Counted from the first letter of the stretch, positions 35,618 to 44,698 are shown. The stretch is DNA of 64,000 bases from Acidipila sp. EB88 (GCF_003858395.1 NZ_QWEV01000005.1:2666001-2730000); one strand, 5' to 3'. The notes: a model not told the origin generated them from the sequence alone. A program made the numbers and translations.

Positions 35618-36436
35618 GTGAAATCAGCGGTTGAGGATGGACCCGGCAAGGTGCCGTCGTTGCGAGCAGCGGCGCGGATGGAGCCGCGCGCGGATGCAGT
35701 GCCGGCGCCCGACTCGTCAGACGGGACGGGGTCGGGCCTGATGCCGGGCCTGGTGTTGAGCCTTGACGCGTGTGGAACAGAAACGACGCTGGCACTGGGG
35801 CGCGTTGCTGGAACTGGGGTTGCCGCGAACGTGTTGATCCTGCGCGAAGTGCGCCTGGGCGCGCGCACCGCGGGGGCGCAGATTACGCAGGCGCTCGACG
35901 ATGCGCTGGGAAGTCGCGCAGGTGAGCATGCAGCAGGCTCGCCGCTGCAGTCGCTGGCGGCGATCGTGGTGGTGCGGGGACCGGGAAGCTTTACCGGCAT
36001 GCGCATCGGCCTGAGCGCGGCCAAGGCCCTGTCGGAAGCGCTGAATGTGCCGCTGTTCGGCGTCTCGCGACTCGCGGTGCTCGCCGCACGCGAGCACGCC
36101 CCGCGCGTGGCACTGTATGCCGGGCGCGGCAATGTGTACCTGCGGGCCGCGCGGGGCCATGAGGATGCGGCAACGGAGTGCCTGCTTGCTGCTGGCGAAG
36201 CCGGGCCCACGACGGGGCTCGTGGTCTGCGAGGAAAAGGTGGAAACAATGTTCGCCGGGGCGCGCAGGGTTGCCGAGCCTACCGCGGCAGACGCCCTGCG
36301 ATACGCGAGCGGGCGGATCGGAAGCGGGCGCGCGGACGACGCGGCTACGCTCGATGCCCTGTACCTGTGGCAGGCCGAACAGATGCTGGGCGCACCCACG
36401 ACCGTTTCCCCGGTAGCCGCGGTGTCGCAGCCCTGA
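35618..36436 (+). CDS. tsaB: tRNA t6A biosynthesis protein TsaB
   Basis: ASKHA-fold partner and scaffold of TsaD in t6A synthesis. Family signatures are LVLSLDACGTETTLAL and GPGSFTGMRIGLSAAKAL. GTG 35618 is preceded by GAGGTG with a six-base spacer, which gives 272 aa with a roughly 40-residue N-terminal extension not typical of the family. An ATG at 35741 would begin directly at the conserved domain. It overlaps rimI by one base (TGATG), the common tsaB-rimI pairing. Confidence 0.9.
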   Translation: MKSAVEDGPGKVPSLRAAARMEPRADAVPAPDSSDGTGSGLMPGLVLSLDACGTETTLALGRVAGTGVAANVLILREVRLGARTAGAQITQALDDALGSRAGEHAAGSPLQSLAAIVVVRGPGSFTGMRIGLSAAKALSEALNVPLFGVSRLAVLAAREHAPRVALYAGRGNVYLRAARGHEDAATECLLAAGEAGPTTGLVVCEEKVETMFAGARRVAEPTAADALRYASGRIGSGRADDAATLDALYLWQAEQMLGAPTTVSPVAAVSQP

Positions 36437-37059
36437 TGGAAACCCTGGGCCGGACCTCGCAGGAGGTGCGGGTGCGTCCCATGCTGGCCTCGGACCTCGC
36501 CGACGTGGTGGCGATCGCGGCGGTGGTGCCGACTGCTCCGCACTGGCCGCCGAGCGAATTTCTGCGCATGCTGGACGTGATCCAGGCCCAGCCTGGGCGG
36601 CGGGGCGCATGGGTTGGCTATGGAGAACCGCGGAGCGCCGGGGCGGAAGTGCCGGGCCTGGTTGTGCCGATGGTCCGGCGAAAACAGCAGCCGGCGGCCG
36701 TGAACCCTTCGGGCCGCATCGGGCCGCCCGGTGCCGACCCTGAGGGCATGGGCGTGGTCTGGGGTTTCGCCATGGCTTCGCAGGTCGCTGGCATTGCCGA
36801 GCTGGAGGCCGTGGTCACGGCGCCCGGGTTTCGCCGCCGGGGCGTGGGCGCGGCGTTGCTGGCAGCTACGGCTGGCTGGGCCGTGGCGCAGGGCGCCGAG
36901 CGGCTGCTGCTCGAGGCGCGGGCATCGAACCAGGACGCACTGCGGCTCTACCGGCGCATGGGATTCCAGGACGACGGGGTACGGCCGGGATACTACAACA
37001 ACCCGGTAGAGGATGCCGTGCTGCTGAGCTGTGCGCTGCCGATGGAACGGAACCCGTAG
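36436..37059 (+). CDS. rimI: Ribosomal-protein-S18-alanine N-acetyltransferase RimI
   Basis: GNAT acetyltransferase of 207 aa. The acetyl-CoA loop is VVTAPGFRRRGVGAALL and the C-terminal pattern EARASNQDALRLYRRMGFQDDGVRPGYY is typical of RimI. It is longer than usual (about 150 aa) because of an insert at about residues 60-105 rich in Pro, Gly and Gln. The start follows from the TGATG overlap with tsaB. It probably acetylates the S18 N-terminus, but GNAT substrate calls are inferential. Confidence 0.88.
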   Translation: METLGRTSQEVRVRPMLASDLADVVAIAAVVPTAPHWPPSEFLRMLDVIQAQPGRRGAWVGYGEPRSAGAEVPGLVVPMVRRKQQPAAVNPSGRIGPPGADPEGMGVVWGFAMASQVAGIAELEAVVTAPGFRRRGVGAALLAATAGWAVAQGAERLLLEARASNQDALRLYRRMGFQDDGVRPGYYNNPVEDAVLLSCALPMERNP

Positions 37060-37248
37060 CGGCTGGCCGGGATTGCACCCCAGGGCAGGGCGGAGAAGGC
37101 GGGCGGAGTCAAAAGGGAACCCTCGTGTTTTGCTTGCCACCGCTGGTTGAGTAACGTGTGCCCTTTGCCGGGATCGCGCGCAATGTTGACAGGCCTCGCC
37201 GCCACGCCCGGGGTGCATTTGCAAAATGGCCGAAGCAGAAGACGGCCC

Positions 37249-37254
37249 TATAAT
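37249..37254 (+). promoter_or_regulatory. -10 box of psd-pssA, leaderless spacing
   Basis: A perfect TATAAT, seven bases before the ATG at 37262. It supports the internal start of psd and a leaderless psd-pssA transcript. No -35 match at 16-18 bp. Confidence 0.5.
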
Positions 37255-37261
37255 CAGACCG

Positions 37262-37966
37262 ATGGTTCGCGACGGGTATTTCTACGGCATTTCTTTGGTT
37301 CTGGTAGCGCTTGTGGTGGTTGCGCTGACGCACTCCCTGGTTTGGGCGGTGCTGCCGCTTGGGTTTGCCGCGTTCTTTTTGTGGTTCTTTCGCGACCCCG
37401 AACGCACCATTCCGCAGGGCCAGGGGCTGGTGGTTTCGCCTGCCGACGGCAAGGTCACGAGCATCGAGACCATTGCGACCCCCGAAGGGCCGCGCACCCG
37501 CATTTCGATTTTCCTCAACGTGTTCAACGTGCATGTGAACCGCGCGCCGGTTGCCGGCGTGGTGCGCGAGGTGCGCTACCAGAAGGGCAAGTTCGTCAAC
37601 GCGATGGACGCTGCTTCGGCGGATCGCAACGAGCAGAACATCTGCGTGATGGAAGCCGATGACGGCTACCAGGTGGTGTTCAAGCAGATTGCCGGGCTGC
37701 TGGCCCGCCGCATCGTGTTCCGGCAGGTAGTGGGTGACCGCCTGGCGCGCGGGCAGCGCGTGGGCCTGATCAAGTTCGGTTCACGCACTGACATCATTCT
37801 CCCGGCAGACGCCGAAATGCACGTGGCCGTGAGCGCGATTGTGAAGGGCGGCAGCACTGTGCTTGCCACCGTGCCACCCCGCGGAGACCTGGATGGCGCC
37901 ACGATGCGGGATCAGATCACGTCGCGCGATGCGCTTGCTGCCGAGGCACGGGAGTCGGGACGTTGA
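37262..37966 (+). CDS. psd: Phosphatidylserine decarboxylase (short type)
   Basis: Membrane-associated pyruvoyl enzyme making phosphatidylethanolamine. Two N-terminal hydrophobic helices are followed by [17 protein letters not shown], the [11 protein letters not shown] block and IKFGSRTDI, whose Gly-Ser is the self-cleavage site that generates the pyruvoyl group. About 234 aa matches the short (PSD-A/archaeal-like) type. The start at 37262 is preferred because a perfect TATAAT ends seven bases before it; an ATG at 37226 adds twelve residues. It overlaps pssA by four bases. Confidence 0.93.
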   Translation: MVRDGYFYGISLVLVALVVVALTHSLVWAVLPLGFAAFFLWFFRDPERTIPQGQGLVVSPADGKVTSIETIATPEGPRTRISIFLNVFNVHVNRAPVAGVVREVRYQKGKFVNAMDAASADRNEQNICVMEADDGYQVVFKQIAGLLARRIVFRQVVGDRLARGQRVGLIKFGSRTDIILPADAEMHVAVSAIVKGGSTVLATVPPRGDLDGATMRDQITSRDALAAEARESGR

Positions 37967-38832
37967 ACCAGGCGGAGTACAGTCCGGCAGATGCGACCCC
38001 CGTAGCAGAGCCGCCCCGTCGGGGACCCCGCCGTCCTCGGCGCGGCGCCTACATCCTGCCCTCGCTGTTCACGGCGGGCAACATCGCTGCCGGCTACTTT
38101 GCCATCACGCAGAGCCTTGAAGGCTCGGTGCTGGAGCCGCAGCACTTCGATTATGCGGCGCTGGCGATCGGCTTCGCGATTCCGTTCGACACGATCGACG
38201 GGCGCATCGCGCGCATGACCAACACGACCAGCGAGTTCGGCAAGGAGCTGGACTCGCTGGCGGACGTGATCACCTTTGGCGTGGCGCCTTCGCTGCTGGC
38301 CTACTGCTGGGGCTTCCAGATGCTGCCGCCCTCGATGGGTGGCGGCCTGCGGCACAAGTTGATCCAGTTTGGCGCGCTGCTGTGCTTCCTGTTCCTGCTG
38401 TGCGGCGCGGCACGCCTTGCCCGGTTCAATAGCACAGGCACGCCGATGCCGAAAAACCCCGGCAGGCCGGGGCGCAAGTATTTTGTGGGTATGCCGATCC
38501 CGGCTGCGGCCGGGGCTATTGCCGCGGTGGTGCACTTCTTCTCCGGCATCCCGGTGGCGGTGTACTGGGTGGCCATGCTGTGGGGCGCGTTTGTGGGCTT
38601 TATCGGCTTCCTCATGGTGAGTACCTGGCGGTTCTGGAGCGGCAAGGAGATCAACCTCGCGCACACGCATCCATTCCGCTGGATCGTGCTGCTCGGCGTA
38701 TTCCTGTACGCCCTGGTGTTCTTTTCGCAATATGTGCTGGCAGCGATTGCGCTGGTGTACATGTTCTCCGGCATTCTGGCGCGGCTGTTGTACTCGTGGC
38801 AGCGCAAGTCTGCCCCGCTTGGCAGCGCTTAA
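37963..38832 (+). CDS. pssA: CDP-diacylglycerol--serine O-phosphatidyltransferase PssA
   Basis: Integral membrane CDP-alcohol phosphatidyltransferase producing phosphatidylserine for Psd. The catalytic signature D-x2-DG-x2-AR-x8-G-x3-D-x3-D is complete in DTIDGRIAR...GKELDSLAD. Several membrane helices follow and the length, 289 aa, is normal. Translation begins at a TTG in a TTGA overlap with the psd stop, so psd and pssA form a two-gene phosphatidylethanolamine operon. Confidence 0.93.
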   Translation: MNQAEYSPADATPVAEPPRRGPRRPRRGAYILPSLFTAGNIAAGYFAITQSLEGSVLEPQHFDYAALAIGFAIPFDTIDGRIARMTNTTSEFGKELDSLADVITFGVAPSLLAYCWGFQMLPPSMGGGLRHKLIQFGALLCFLFLLCGAARLARFNSTGTPMPKNPGRPGRKYFVGMPIPAAAGAIAAVVHFFSGIPVAVYWVAMLWGAFVGFIGFLMVSTWRFWSGKEINLAHTHPFRWIVLLGVFLYALVFFSQYVLAAIALVYMFSGILARLLYSWQRKSAPLGSA

Positions 38833-38856
38833 GCAGCAAAGAAGGAAGGTACGTTG

Positions 38857-39894
38857 GTGAAGCAAAAGATCGCGATCGTTGGAGCAGCCTCGCTGATCGG
38901 CAAGGAACTGGCCGAAGCGCTGGAAGACAGCGCGTTTGCGGCTGCCGAGATCGTGCTGATGGATGAGAACGAAAGTCAAGGGCAGATCGAGACCATCGGC
39001 GATGAAGTCACGGTGATCCAGGGCGTGGACCAGGACTCGTTCCGCCACGTGGACTATGTGTTCTTCAGCGGACCGCAGGCGCAGGCGAGCACGCACTGGC
39101 AGGCCGCGGTGGCGGCGCATGCGAGCATTATCGATCTGTCCGGCGTGCTCGAGAGCGAGCCCGGCGTGCTGGTGGCTTCGCCGTGGGTGCGGGACTCGAT
39201 CGAGCATCCCACGACTCCGTTGCCCGATCTGCATACCCCGGCGCTGGTGCCGGCGCACATCGCCGCGACCGCGCTGGGAATGATCCTGGCGCGCCTGCAG
39301 GACGTGGGCGCGGTGCAGAGCGCGTGGGCCACGGTGCATGAACCGGCCTCGGAACACGGGCGCGCGGCGGTGGATGAACTGCACCAGCAGACGGTGACCC
39401 TGCTGAACTTCCAGAACATGCCCAAGGATGTGTTTGACATGCAGGTGGCGTTCAACCTGACGCCCGTGCTGGGTGAGGCCGCGAAGATCGACCTGGTGGC
39501 TACCGAAGCACGCATCCGGCGGCACTACGCACTGCTTTCCGGCGGCAGGCTACCCCGGGTAAGCATCCAGTTGCTGCAGGTGCCGGCGTTCCATGGCTAC
39601 GGTATTTCGCTGGGTGTGGAGCTGGACAAGCCCGTTGCCCTGGAACACCTCGAGGCCACCCTTGCGGGCGAGCACGCGGACGTGATCATCGGCGACGGCG
39701 ACCCGCCCAGCAATTTGAGCTCGGCCGGGCAGGAAGACATGCTGCTGCGGATCCGGCAGGCAGATGCGAACGAAGGGCTGTCGACGCGCTTCTGGATCTG
39801 GGCTGCTTTCGACAACCTGAAGCTCGCGAGCCTGAACGCGATCGCGTGTGCCGGCGAACTCAAGAAGCTGCGGCCACAGGGCAAGGTACAGTAG
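38857..39894 (+). CDS. Aspartate-semialdehyde-dehydrogenase-like protein lacking the catalytic Cys
   Basis: A 345-aa protein with the Asd fold: N-terminal NADP loop (IAIVGAASLIGKEL), the DYVFFSGPQ strand, IIDLSG, and a C-terminal dimerisation domain with HGYGISLGVEL. Where Asd enzymes have the nucleophile (NPNCST) this protein reads HTPALVPAHIAATAL with no cysteine. It therefore resembles the Usg-type Asd paralogues and is unlikely to be an active dehydrogenase. GTG 38857 has AGGAAGG seven bases upstream; a TTG one codon earlier is possible. It follows pssA closely. Confidence 0.78.
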   Translation: MKQKIAIVGAASLIGKELAEALEDSAFAAAEIVLMDENESQGQIETIGDEVTVIQGVDQDSFRHVDYVFFSGPQAQASTHWQAAVAAHASIIDLSGVLESEPGVLVASPWVRDSIEHPTTPLPDLHTPALVPAHIAATALGMILARLQDVGAVQSAWATVHEPASEHGRAAVDELHQQTVTLLNFQNMPKDVFDMQVAFNLTPVLGEAAKIDLVATEARIRRHYALLSGGRLPRVSIQLLQVPAFHGYGISLGVELDKPVALEHLEATLAGEHADVIIGDGDPPSNLSSAGQEDMLLRIRQADANEGLSTRFWIWAAFDNLKLASLNAIACAGELKKLRPQGKVQ

Positions 39895-40063
39895 GCGGTT
39901 ACTGTAACCACGCTTGTACCCGAAAGCCGCCCCTGCATGGAAAGAACACGGGGCGCGGCTTGCCTGTTGCATTCCGGGACTGGGGCCCCGAAAGTTACCA
40001 CCGCTGGAGCACCATGGAGCGTTAAAGCCTCTCAATCCAGTGCCTTTTGTGTCCGGTCGCTGA

Positions 40064-40069
40064 TATCAT
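40064..40069 (+). promoter_or_regulatory. -10 box of the membrane HExxH gene, leaderless spacing
   Basis: TATCAT, six bases before the ATG at 40076, with no Shine-Dalgarno in between. Confidence 0.45.
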
Positions 40070-40075
40070 CCGCCC

Positions 40076-40873
40076 ATGCAGCGATCCCGAAAATTGTGGA
40101 GACGCGCGCAGGGTTGGGCCATTTTTGCACTCTCGGTTCTGGTGCAGCTTTACTTCGCGCATGCTTTGGCATTCTTTGCACATGAGTTCGCACATTCGTT
40201 CCTGGCGTGGGCACTGGGCTGGAAGCAAAACCCGTGGGCACTCACTTACGGGCACCTGGATGCGGCGAACCTGCTGATCATGTCCGAGATCGACGAGAAT
40301 GTCGATTACGGACCCATCTTCGGAACGCACCACGGCTGGCAGGCTGGCCTGATTGCCGCCGCCGGAGCGTTTATCGGCAATGCACTGGTCACCTATCCGC
40401 TGGCGCGCTGGTGGCACCATGCGGCAGCACGACAGGGCCGTCGCACAGCAGCCCTGTTTGCCTACTGGCTGGTGGTGGCCAGTGTCGGCAATCTCCTGGA
40501 TTACGTGCCGGTCCGCACCTTCTCCTATCGTGAAGATATGCACACCGTGGCGCAGGGCTTTGCCTGTTCGCCCTGGTGGGTGCTGCTGGTGCTGGGGCTT
40601 CCCACGGCGCTGGTGCTGCTGCACTTCTTCTTTCTGTTCGAGCCCGCGGCGCAGCGACGGCTGTTTCGCGGCTCCAAGGCAAGGCGCTGCATCATGGCCT
40701 TCTTCACAGCGTTTGTGGTGTTCTGCTTCTACGGCGCGGCGGGCTGGGCACATGGTGGTGCGGCCTCGCACTGGCTGTCGGTGTTCGCCGTGTGTGTGTT
40801 GTTTCCCATGGTGGCAGCGATCGAGTGCTGGTTCGCCGCGCACAGCTTCCGGTGGATGCGCGAGACACCGTAG
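40076..40873 (+). CDS. Integral membrane protein with HExxH motif
   Basis: A 265-aa polytopic protein with about six hydrophobic helices. HEFAH at residues 36-40 fits the HExxH zinc motif and lies at the end of the first membrane helix, as in site-2-type (M50) proteases. A second candidate metal-ligand segment, VGNLLDYVP (residues 137-145), lies in a later helix and loosely resembles the M50 NxxPxxxLDG region. No family name can be given with confidence. The ATG is preceded by a TATCAT box at leaderless spacing. It is convergent with dgt. Confidence 0.68.
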   Translation: MQRSRKLWRRAQGWAIFALSVLVQLYFAHALAFFAHEFAHSFLAWALGWKQNPWALTYGHLDAANLLIMSEIDENVDYGPIFGTHHGWQAGLIAAAGAFIGNALVTYPLARWWHHAAARQGRRTAALFAYWLVVASVGNLLDYVPVRTFSYREDMHTVAQGFACSPWWVLLVLGLPTALVLLHFFFLFEPAAQRRLFRGSKARRCIMAFFTAFVVFCFYGAAGWAHGGAASHWLSVFAVCVLFPMVAAIECWFAAHSFRWMRETP

Positions 40874-40923
40874 AGCCCCGAGCAGTCAGCGGTCGGCAGA
40901 ACGGAGCACGCGCCTCTTCGCGG

Positions 40924-42093
40924 CTAGCGCGCGTTCTTCCAGGCGGCGTGCTGCTGCAGGATGAAGTGATCGGTCATGCCGGCGATGTAGTCAGCCACGA
41001 CGCGAGCCGGTTTCTCGTGCGCGTTCTGCATGCGCGCCGCATAGCTCGCAGGCAGCAGTGCAGGGTCTGCCATCCAGGCGCGGAACAGGTCGCGTACCAC
41101 CGTCTCGGCCATGGCGTGGTCGCGCTTGAGTGCGGCAGAGCCGTACAGGTGCGCGTACAGGTAGCGCTTGGCTTCCATGCGATCGGCTTCCATCGATGGA
41201 GAGAACGCAACCAGGCGACGACCGGCGGAGCGAATATCTGCCAGGGAGCGAGCGCCGGTGGCTTGCACGTGGCATACGGTTTCGTCGAGCAGATCGCCCA
41301 CGAGCGCGTTGAGCATGCGCTTCAATGCTTCGTTGAAGACGAGCTTTTCGCTAACACCCGCATGCGCCTGGGCGAGGGGCTCGTAGAAGCGCTCGAACAG
41401 GTCCAGGTGTGCGCGCACATGCGCGAGGTCGAGCAGGCCTGCTTCCATGCCGTCGTCCAGGTCGGCGGTCAGGTAGGCGATCTCGTCGGCGAGGTCGATG
41501 ATCTGTGCTTCGAGTGGCGGCGGTTCGTCCAGCAGATACTCGGCAAGCTGCGGCTGCTCAGCCGTTGTGTAATCGTGCGAGTGCTTGATGATGCCTTCGC
41601 GTACGGCCAGGGTGAGGTTAAGACCGGGGAAGCCGGCGTAGCGCACCTCGAACGACTCCACGATGCGCAGGGCATGCAGGTTGTGATCGAAGCGCAGATC
41701 ATGTTCCCGCAGCGCCGCATCCAGCGCGCGCTCACCGGCGTGTCCAAACGGGGGGTGGCCGATGTCATGCACTAACGCCAGCGCTTCGGTCAGGTTGTGG
41801 TTGAGGCCGAGGGTGGTGGCCATGGTGCGCGCGATCTGCGCGACCTCCATGGTGTGCGTGAGACGGGAACGAAAGTGGTCTGAAGGCTCACCGGCGATGA
41901 GGCTGCCCGCGGTGCCACCCGAGGAGAACACCTGGGTTTTGCCGGCGAGGCGGCGAAAGGCGCGGGAGTGAATGATGCGAGCGCGGTCGCGTTCAAAGGG
42001 TGAGCGATACGCGTGCTCAGGCTCCGGGTAGGCCCGCCGGGCGAGCAGGTCGGCCGGTTCGTTCGAGACGGCGCAGTGTTCGAGCGGGTGCAT
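40924..42093 (-). CDS. dgt: Deoxyguanosinetriphosphate triphosphohydrolase-like protein
   Basis: HD-superfamily dNTPase of 389 aa that splits dNTPs into nucleoside and triphosphate. The metal-binding residues are His in RLTHTMEVAQIAR, HD in VHDIGHPPFGHAGE, and the later Asp in IDLADEIAYLTADLDDG. N-terminal RRLAGKTQVF is typical of the family. ATG 42093 is preferred; a TTG three codons upstream overlaps a TACCCT box lying eight bases before the ATG. Substrate preference cannot be judged from sequence. Confidence 0.9.
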   Translation of the reverse strand: MHPLEHCAVSNEPADLLARRAYPEPEHAYRSPFERDRARIIHSRAFRRLAGKTQVFSSGGTAGSLIAGEPSDHFRSRLTHTMEVAQIARTMATTLGLNHNLTEALALVHDIGHPPFGHAGERALDAALREHDLRFDHNLHALRIVESFEVRYAGFPGLNLTLAVREGIIKHSHDYTTAEQPQLAEYLLDEPPPLEAQIIDLADEIAYLTADLDDGMEAGLLDLAHVRAHLDLFERFYEPLAQAHAGVSEKLVFNEALKRMLNALVGDLLDETVCHVQATGARSLADIRSAGRRLVAFSPSMEADRMEAKRYLYAHLYGSAALKRDHAMAETVVRDLFRAWMADPALLPASYAARMQNAHEKPARVVADYIAGMTDHFILQQHAAWKNAR

Positions 42094-42101
42094 ATGCTTC
42101 A

Positions 42102-42107
42102 AGGGTA
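42102..42107 (-). promoter_or_regulatory. -10 box of dgt, near-leaderless spacing
   Basis: TACCCT on the minus strand, eight bases before the ATG at 42093, with only a weak GAAG in between. Confidence 0.4.
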
Positions 42108-42119
42108 ATGCAAAGGCGA

Positions 42120-42159
42120 AACCGGCTGCGCGGCTCGCTGTCCCTTCGGGACGGTACCC
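42120..42159 (+). repeat. Hairpin repeat, single B arm
   Basis: B-type arm in the dgt-TPR gap: CCGGCTGCGCGGCTCGCT followed by GTCCC-TTC-GGGAC and GGTAC. It lacks an inverted A partner. The left stem is more decayed than in other copies. Confidence 0.75.
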
Positions 42160-42275
42160 GTTGGATCAGTCTGTCAACGAAGCATGGATTTGACCTGGCG
42201 AATCCTACGGTGCATCAATCATGGGTTGAATGCATACGCGTGTACTCGACTCCTCAGGACCTCGGTGGCCTGGGT

Positions 42276-44459
42276 TCAGGGGTGCTGCTTGTCCGTTTGC
42301 GCAGGTGGCGGCATTTCTTTCGCCAGCTTCACGCGGGCGGTGTCGAGCTTCTTCTGCAACCGCGGGCCTTCGCCCGGCTCGGCGTCCCCTGGATCGGTCT
42401 TGCTGTAAAGGCGAAGCGATTCTTCCCACTGGGAAGCGGCCTGTTTCAGGCGATTGGTTTTCTCGTACAGGTCGCCGAGGTGCTCGTGCACGGTGGGGTC
42501 CTGCGTGGATCGCTGCGAGGCGCGCAGCAGGTTGTTCTCTGCCAGCGCATACTGCCCCAGCTTGAAGTACGCCCAGCCCAGCGAGTCGAGATTGGCGTAG
42601 TTCTGCGGGTCGAGCTTGACGGCCTTCTGGATCATCGCGAGCGCGTCGTTCAGGCGCGCGCCGCGATCCGCTAGCATGTAGCCGTAATTGTTCAGTACCA
42701 GGCTGTTGTTGGGATCAATCGCAAGAGCCTTGTTGTAGTCGGCGTCGGCAGCGTCGTTGTGCTTCTGGCGATCTTCAATCACGGCGCGCTGCAGCAGCAC
42801 GGCGACTTTCTGCTCGTTGCTGGTGGACTGCTGGTCAGCCTTGTCGAGCGATTCGCCGGCGTCCTTCCATTTCCTGGCGTGCATCTGGATCTGCGACAAC
42901 GTGAGATAGACTTCACGATCCTGCGGTGAGTTATTCAACAGCGTTTTGGCGAGATTGATCCCGTCGTCGTACTTGCCGGTAGAGGAAAGCTGCAGGGCCA
43001 AGGCCAGCTTCAGGCTGCGGTTCTTGGGGTTCTTGGCGACCGCCTGCTGCAGGGTGCCCGTCGCCTTGTCGTACTGGTGCGCTTCGCGGTAGGTGTCGAC
43101 CTCGGCCGCGTACGCTCCCAATGCGAAGTCGCCGCCCAGCGCGATCAGCTTGTTGTAGTTCGCGATGGCGTCATCGGTCTTGCCTTCTTCCTGGTACACG
43201 CCGGCCAGGTGTTCCACAAACAGGGCGTAGTTGTTCTTCTCTGCCGGGGAGTAGTCGCCGGTGGAGTGCTCCGCGTCGGCAACCATCTTGGTCAGCAGCC
43301 GCTCTGCTTCACCGTACGAGCCAAGCTGGTCGTAGACGAGCGCTTCGTTGTAGCGGATCTCGAGCGAGTCAGACGCGAGGGGCGCGGCCTTTTTCAGGTT
43401 CGCGAGGGCCTCGTCGAGGCGGCCCTCGGTGCGCTCGATCTCGGCGGCATGGAGGTATGCGGAGGCGTCGGTTGGGTCGCCGTCGATCACATCGTTGTAT
43501 GCAGCCAGCGCGGCCTTGTCCTGACCGTCGCGGTGCAGGGCATCGGCCAGCGCGCGCTCCACGTCAAGGTTGTCTTCCTCGAGGCTGAGCGATTTTTGAT
43601 ACGCGGTGATGGCGTGCTTGGTTTCCTTGACCTGGTCGTAGCTCGCGCCCAGCGCGTACTCGGTCTTGGCGGTCTGGTCGGCCTCGGGCAGGCTGCTGAG
43701 CACCTGGATGGCGCCACGGATGTTGTTCTGCTCGGTGTCGATGCGTGCCATGTTCAGCACCACTTCTTCCGAGTGGGGGTCGATCTTCTGCGCCGCGGCG
43801 AACTGCTCCTGTGCATGCGGTGCGTCCTTGGCGAAGGAGTAGAGCTGGCCGAGCAGCAGGTGGTCTTCAATGCTGCCGGGTTCGAGCGCAACGATCTTGG
43901 TGTACTCGGCGATTGCCAGTTGCAGCATCTGGCTGTTGCCGGTGGAGGAACCGTCGCCAAGCGAGCGCAGGTAGATGCGGCCAAGCAGCTTGTGCGCGTC
44001 GAGAGAGTTGGGATCGCGGGCAATATGCGCTTGCGCCGCCTCGATTGCATCCTTGACGCGGCCGGTGCGGAAGTAGAGCTCGGCCAGCTGGTTGCCGAGC
44101 GTGGGTGACTCCGGGTCCGCCGCGAGCGCTGCCTGGTACTCCTCGATGGCCTTGCCGGCAAACTCAGGCTGGCCACCGGAAAGCGCCTGTTCCTCGTAGC
44201 CATGCGCCAACATGGAGTGGTAGTAGGCGTCGGCCGTGGAACTCGAGGCAGGGGTCTTTGCCGGGGTGCTCGCGACAGGGGTGGCGGCCGCGGCCCTGGC
44301 CGGTGTGGCAGGGGTGTGCCTGGTCTGCGCGGAGGCAGCGCCAGCACAGAGCAGGGCGCCGATCAGGACGGATGAGGCAAACGCGAGGAGGTGGGAAGGC
44401 GCTGCGGCAGAAGGGTGTGGAGCGGATGATCTCGTCGGATTCATAGGCGTGCAGCGCAT
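42276..44459 (-). CDS. Large secreted or periplasmic TPR protein
   Basis: A 727-aa protein with a signal peptide (hydrophobic core about residues 27-43, ending AGAASAQ), an Ala/Thr/Pro-rich linker, and then a long array of tetratricopeptide repeats filling most of the chain. Good matches include YRTG-like AELYFRTGRVKDAIEAA, LADALHRDGQDKAALAAYNDVI and LGWAYFKLGQYALAENNLL. The start at 44459 has GAAAGG five bases upstream; an ATG five codons later is possible. TPR arrays are protein-interaction scaffolds; in acidobacteria large copies are common. It could assist outer-membrane or secretion complexes. Confidence 0.83.
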   Translation of the reverse strand: MRCTPMNPTRSSAPHPSAAAPSHLLAFASSVLIGALLCAGAASAQTRHTPATPARAAAATPVASTPAKTPASSSTADAYYHSMLAHGYEEQALSGGQPEFAGKAIEEYQAALAADPESPTLGNQLAELYFRTGRVKDAIEAAQAHIARDPNSLDAHKLLGRIYLRSLGDGSSTGNSQMLQLAIAEYTKIVALEPGSIEDHLLLGQLYSFAKDAPHAQEQFAAAQKIDPHSEEVVLNMARIDTEQNNIRGAIQVLSSLPEADQTAKTEYALGASYDQVKETKHAITAYQKSLSLEEDNLDVERALADALHRDGQDKAALAAYNDVIDGDPTDASAYLHAAEIERTEGRLDEALANLKKAAPLASDSLEIRYNEALVYDQLGSYGEAERLLTKMVADAEHSTGDYSPAEKNNYALFVEHLAGVYQEEGKTDDAIANYNKLIALGGDFALGAYAAEVDTYREAHQYDKATGTLQQAVAKNPKNRSLKLALALQLSSTGKYDDGINLAKTLLNNSPQDREVYLTLSQIQMHARKWKDAGESLDKADQQSTSNEQKVAVLLQRAVIEDRQKHNDAADADYNKALAIDPNNSLVLNNYGYMLADRGARLNDALAMIQKAVKLDPQNYANLDSLGWAYFKLGQYALAENNLLRASQRSTQDPTVHEHLGDLYEKTNRLKQAASQWEESLRLYSKTDPGDAEPGEGPRLQKKLDTARVKLAKEMPPPAQTDKQHP

Positions 44460-44504
44460 GCGGCCTTTCAGCCGCCCAGCTACGGCGGCTTGCTCAATCA
44501 GACG

Positions 44505-44510
44505 ATTGTA
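44505..44510 (-). promoter_or_regulatory. Possible -10 box of the TPR gene
   Basis: TACAAT on the minus strand, giving a predicted leader of about 38 bases before the TPR start. No clear -35. Confidence 0.35.
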
Positions 44511-44698
44511 AATGGCCCGGGGACGCAGAGCGGCGGATCGTGCTAGGGGCGATTTGCGCGAGGTAACACGGCGGAACGGCGACAGCATCGGCGCAGGTCC
44601 CGGCTGCTGCCCCCGGCCTGCGATGCCGGTCACTATGGCCTGAGCAGGCGAGCTGTCCCGTCGGGTCTGCTAGCCCGGCATATTCCGGGTCCCGGGCA

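Noticed and set aside
36700-36716. CCCTTCGGG inside rimI as another hairpin-repeat arm
   Set aside because: Only the loop core matches; the GCGCGGC block and GTAC end are missing and it lies in a conserved reading frame.
35602-37224. 540-codon minus-strand frame
   Set aside because: Antisense to tsaB and rimI, which have clear family motifs.
37912-39525. 537-codon minus-strand frame
   Set aside because: Shadow of pssA and the Asd-like gene, His/Arg/Gln-rich with no recognisable domain.
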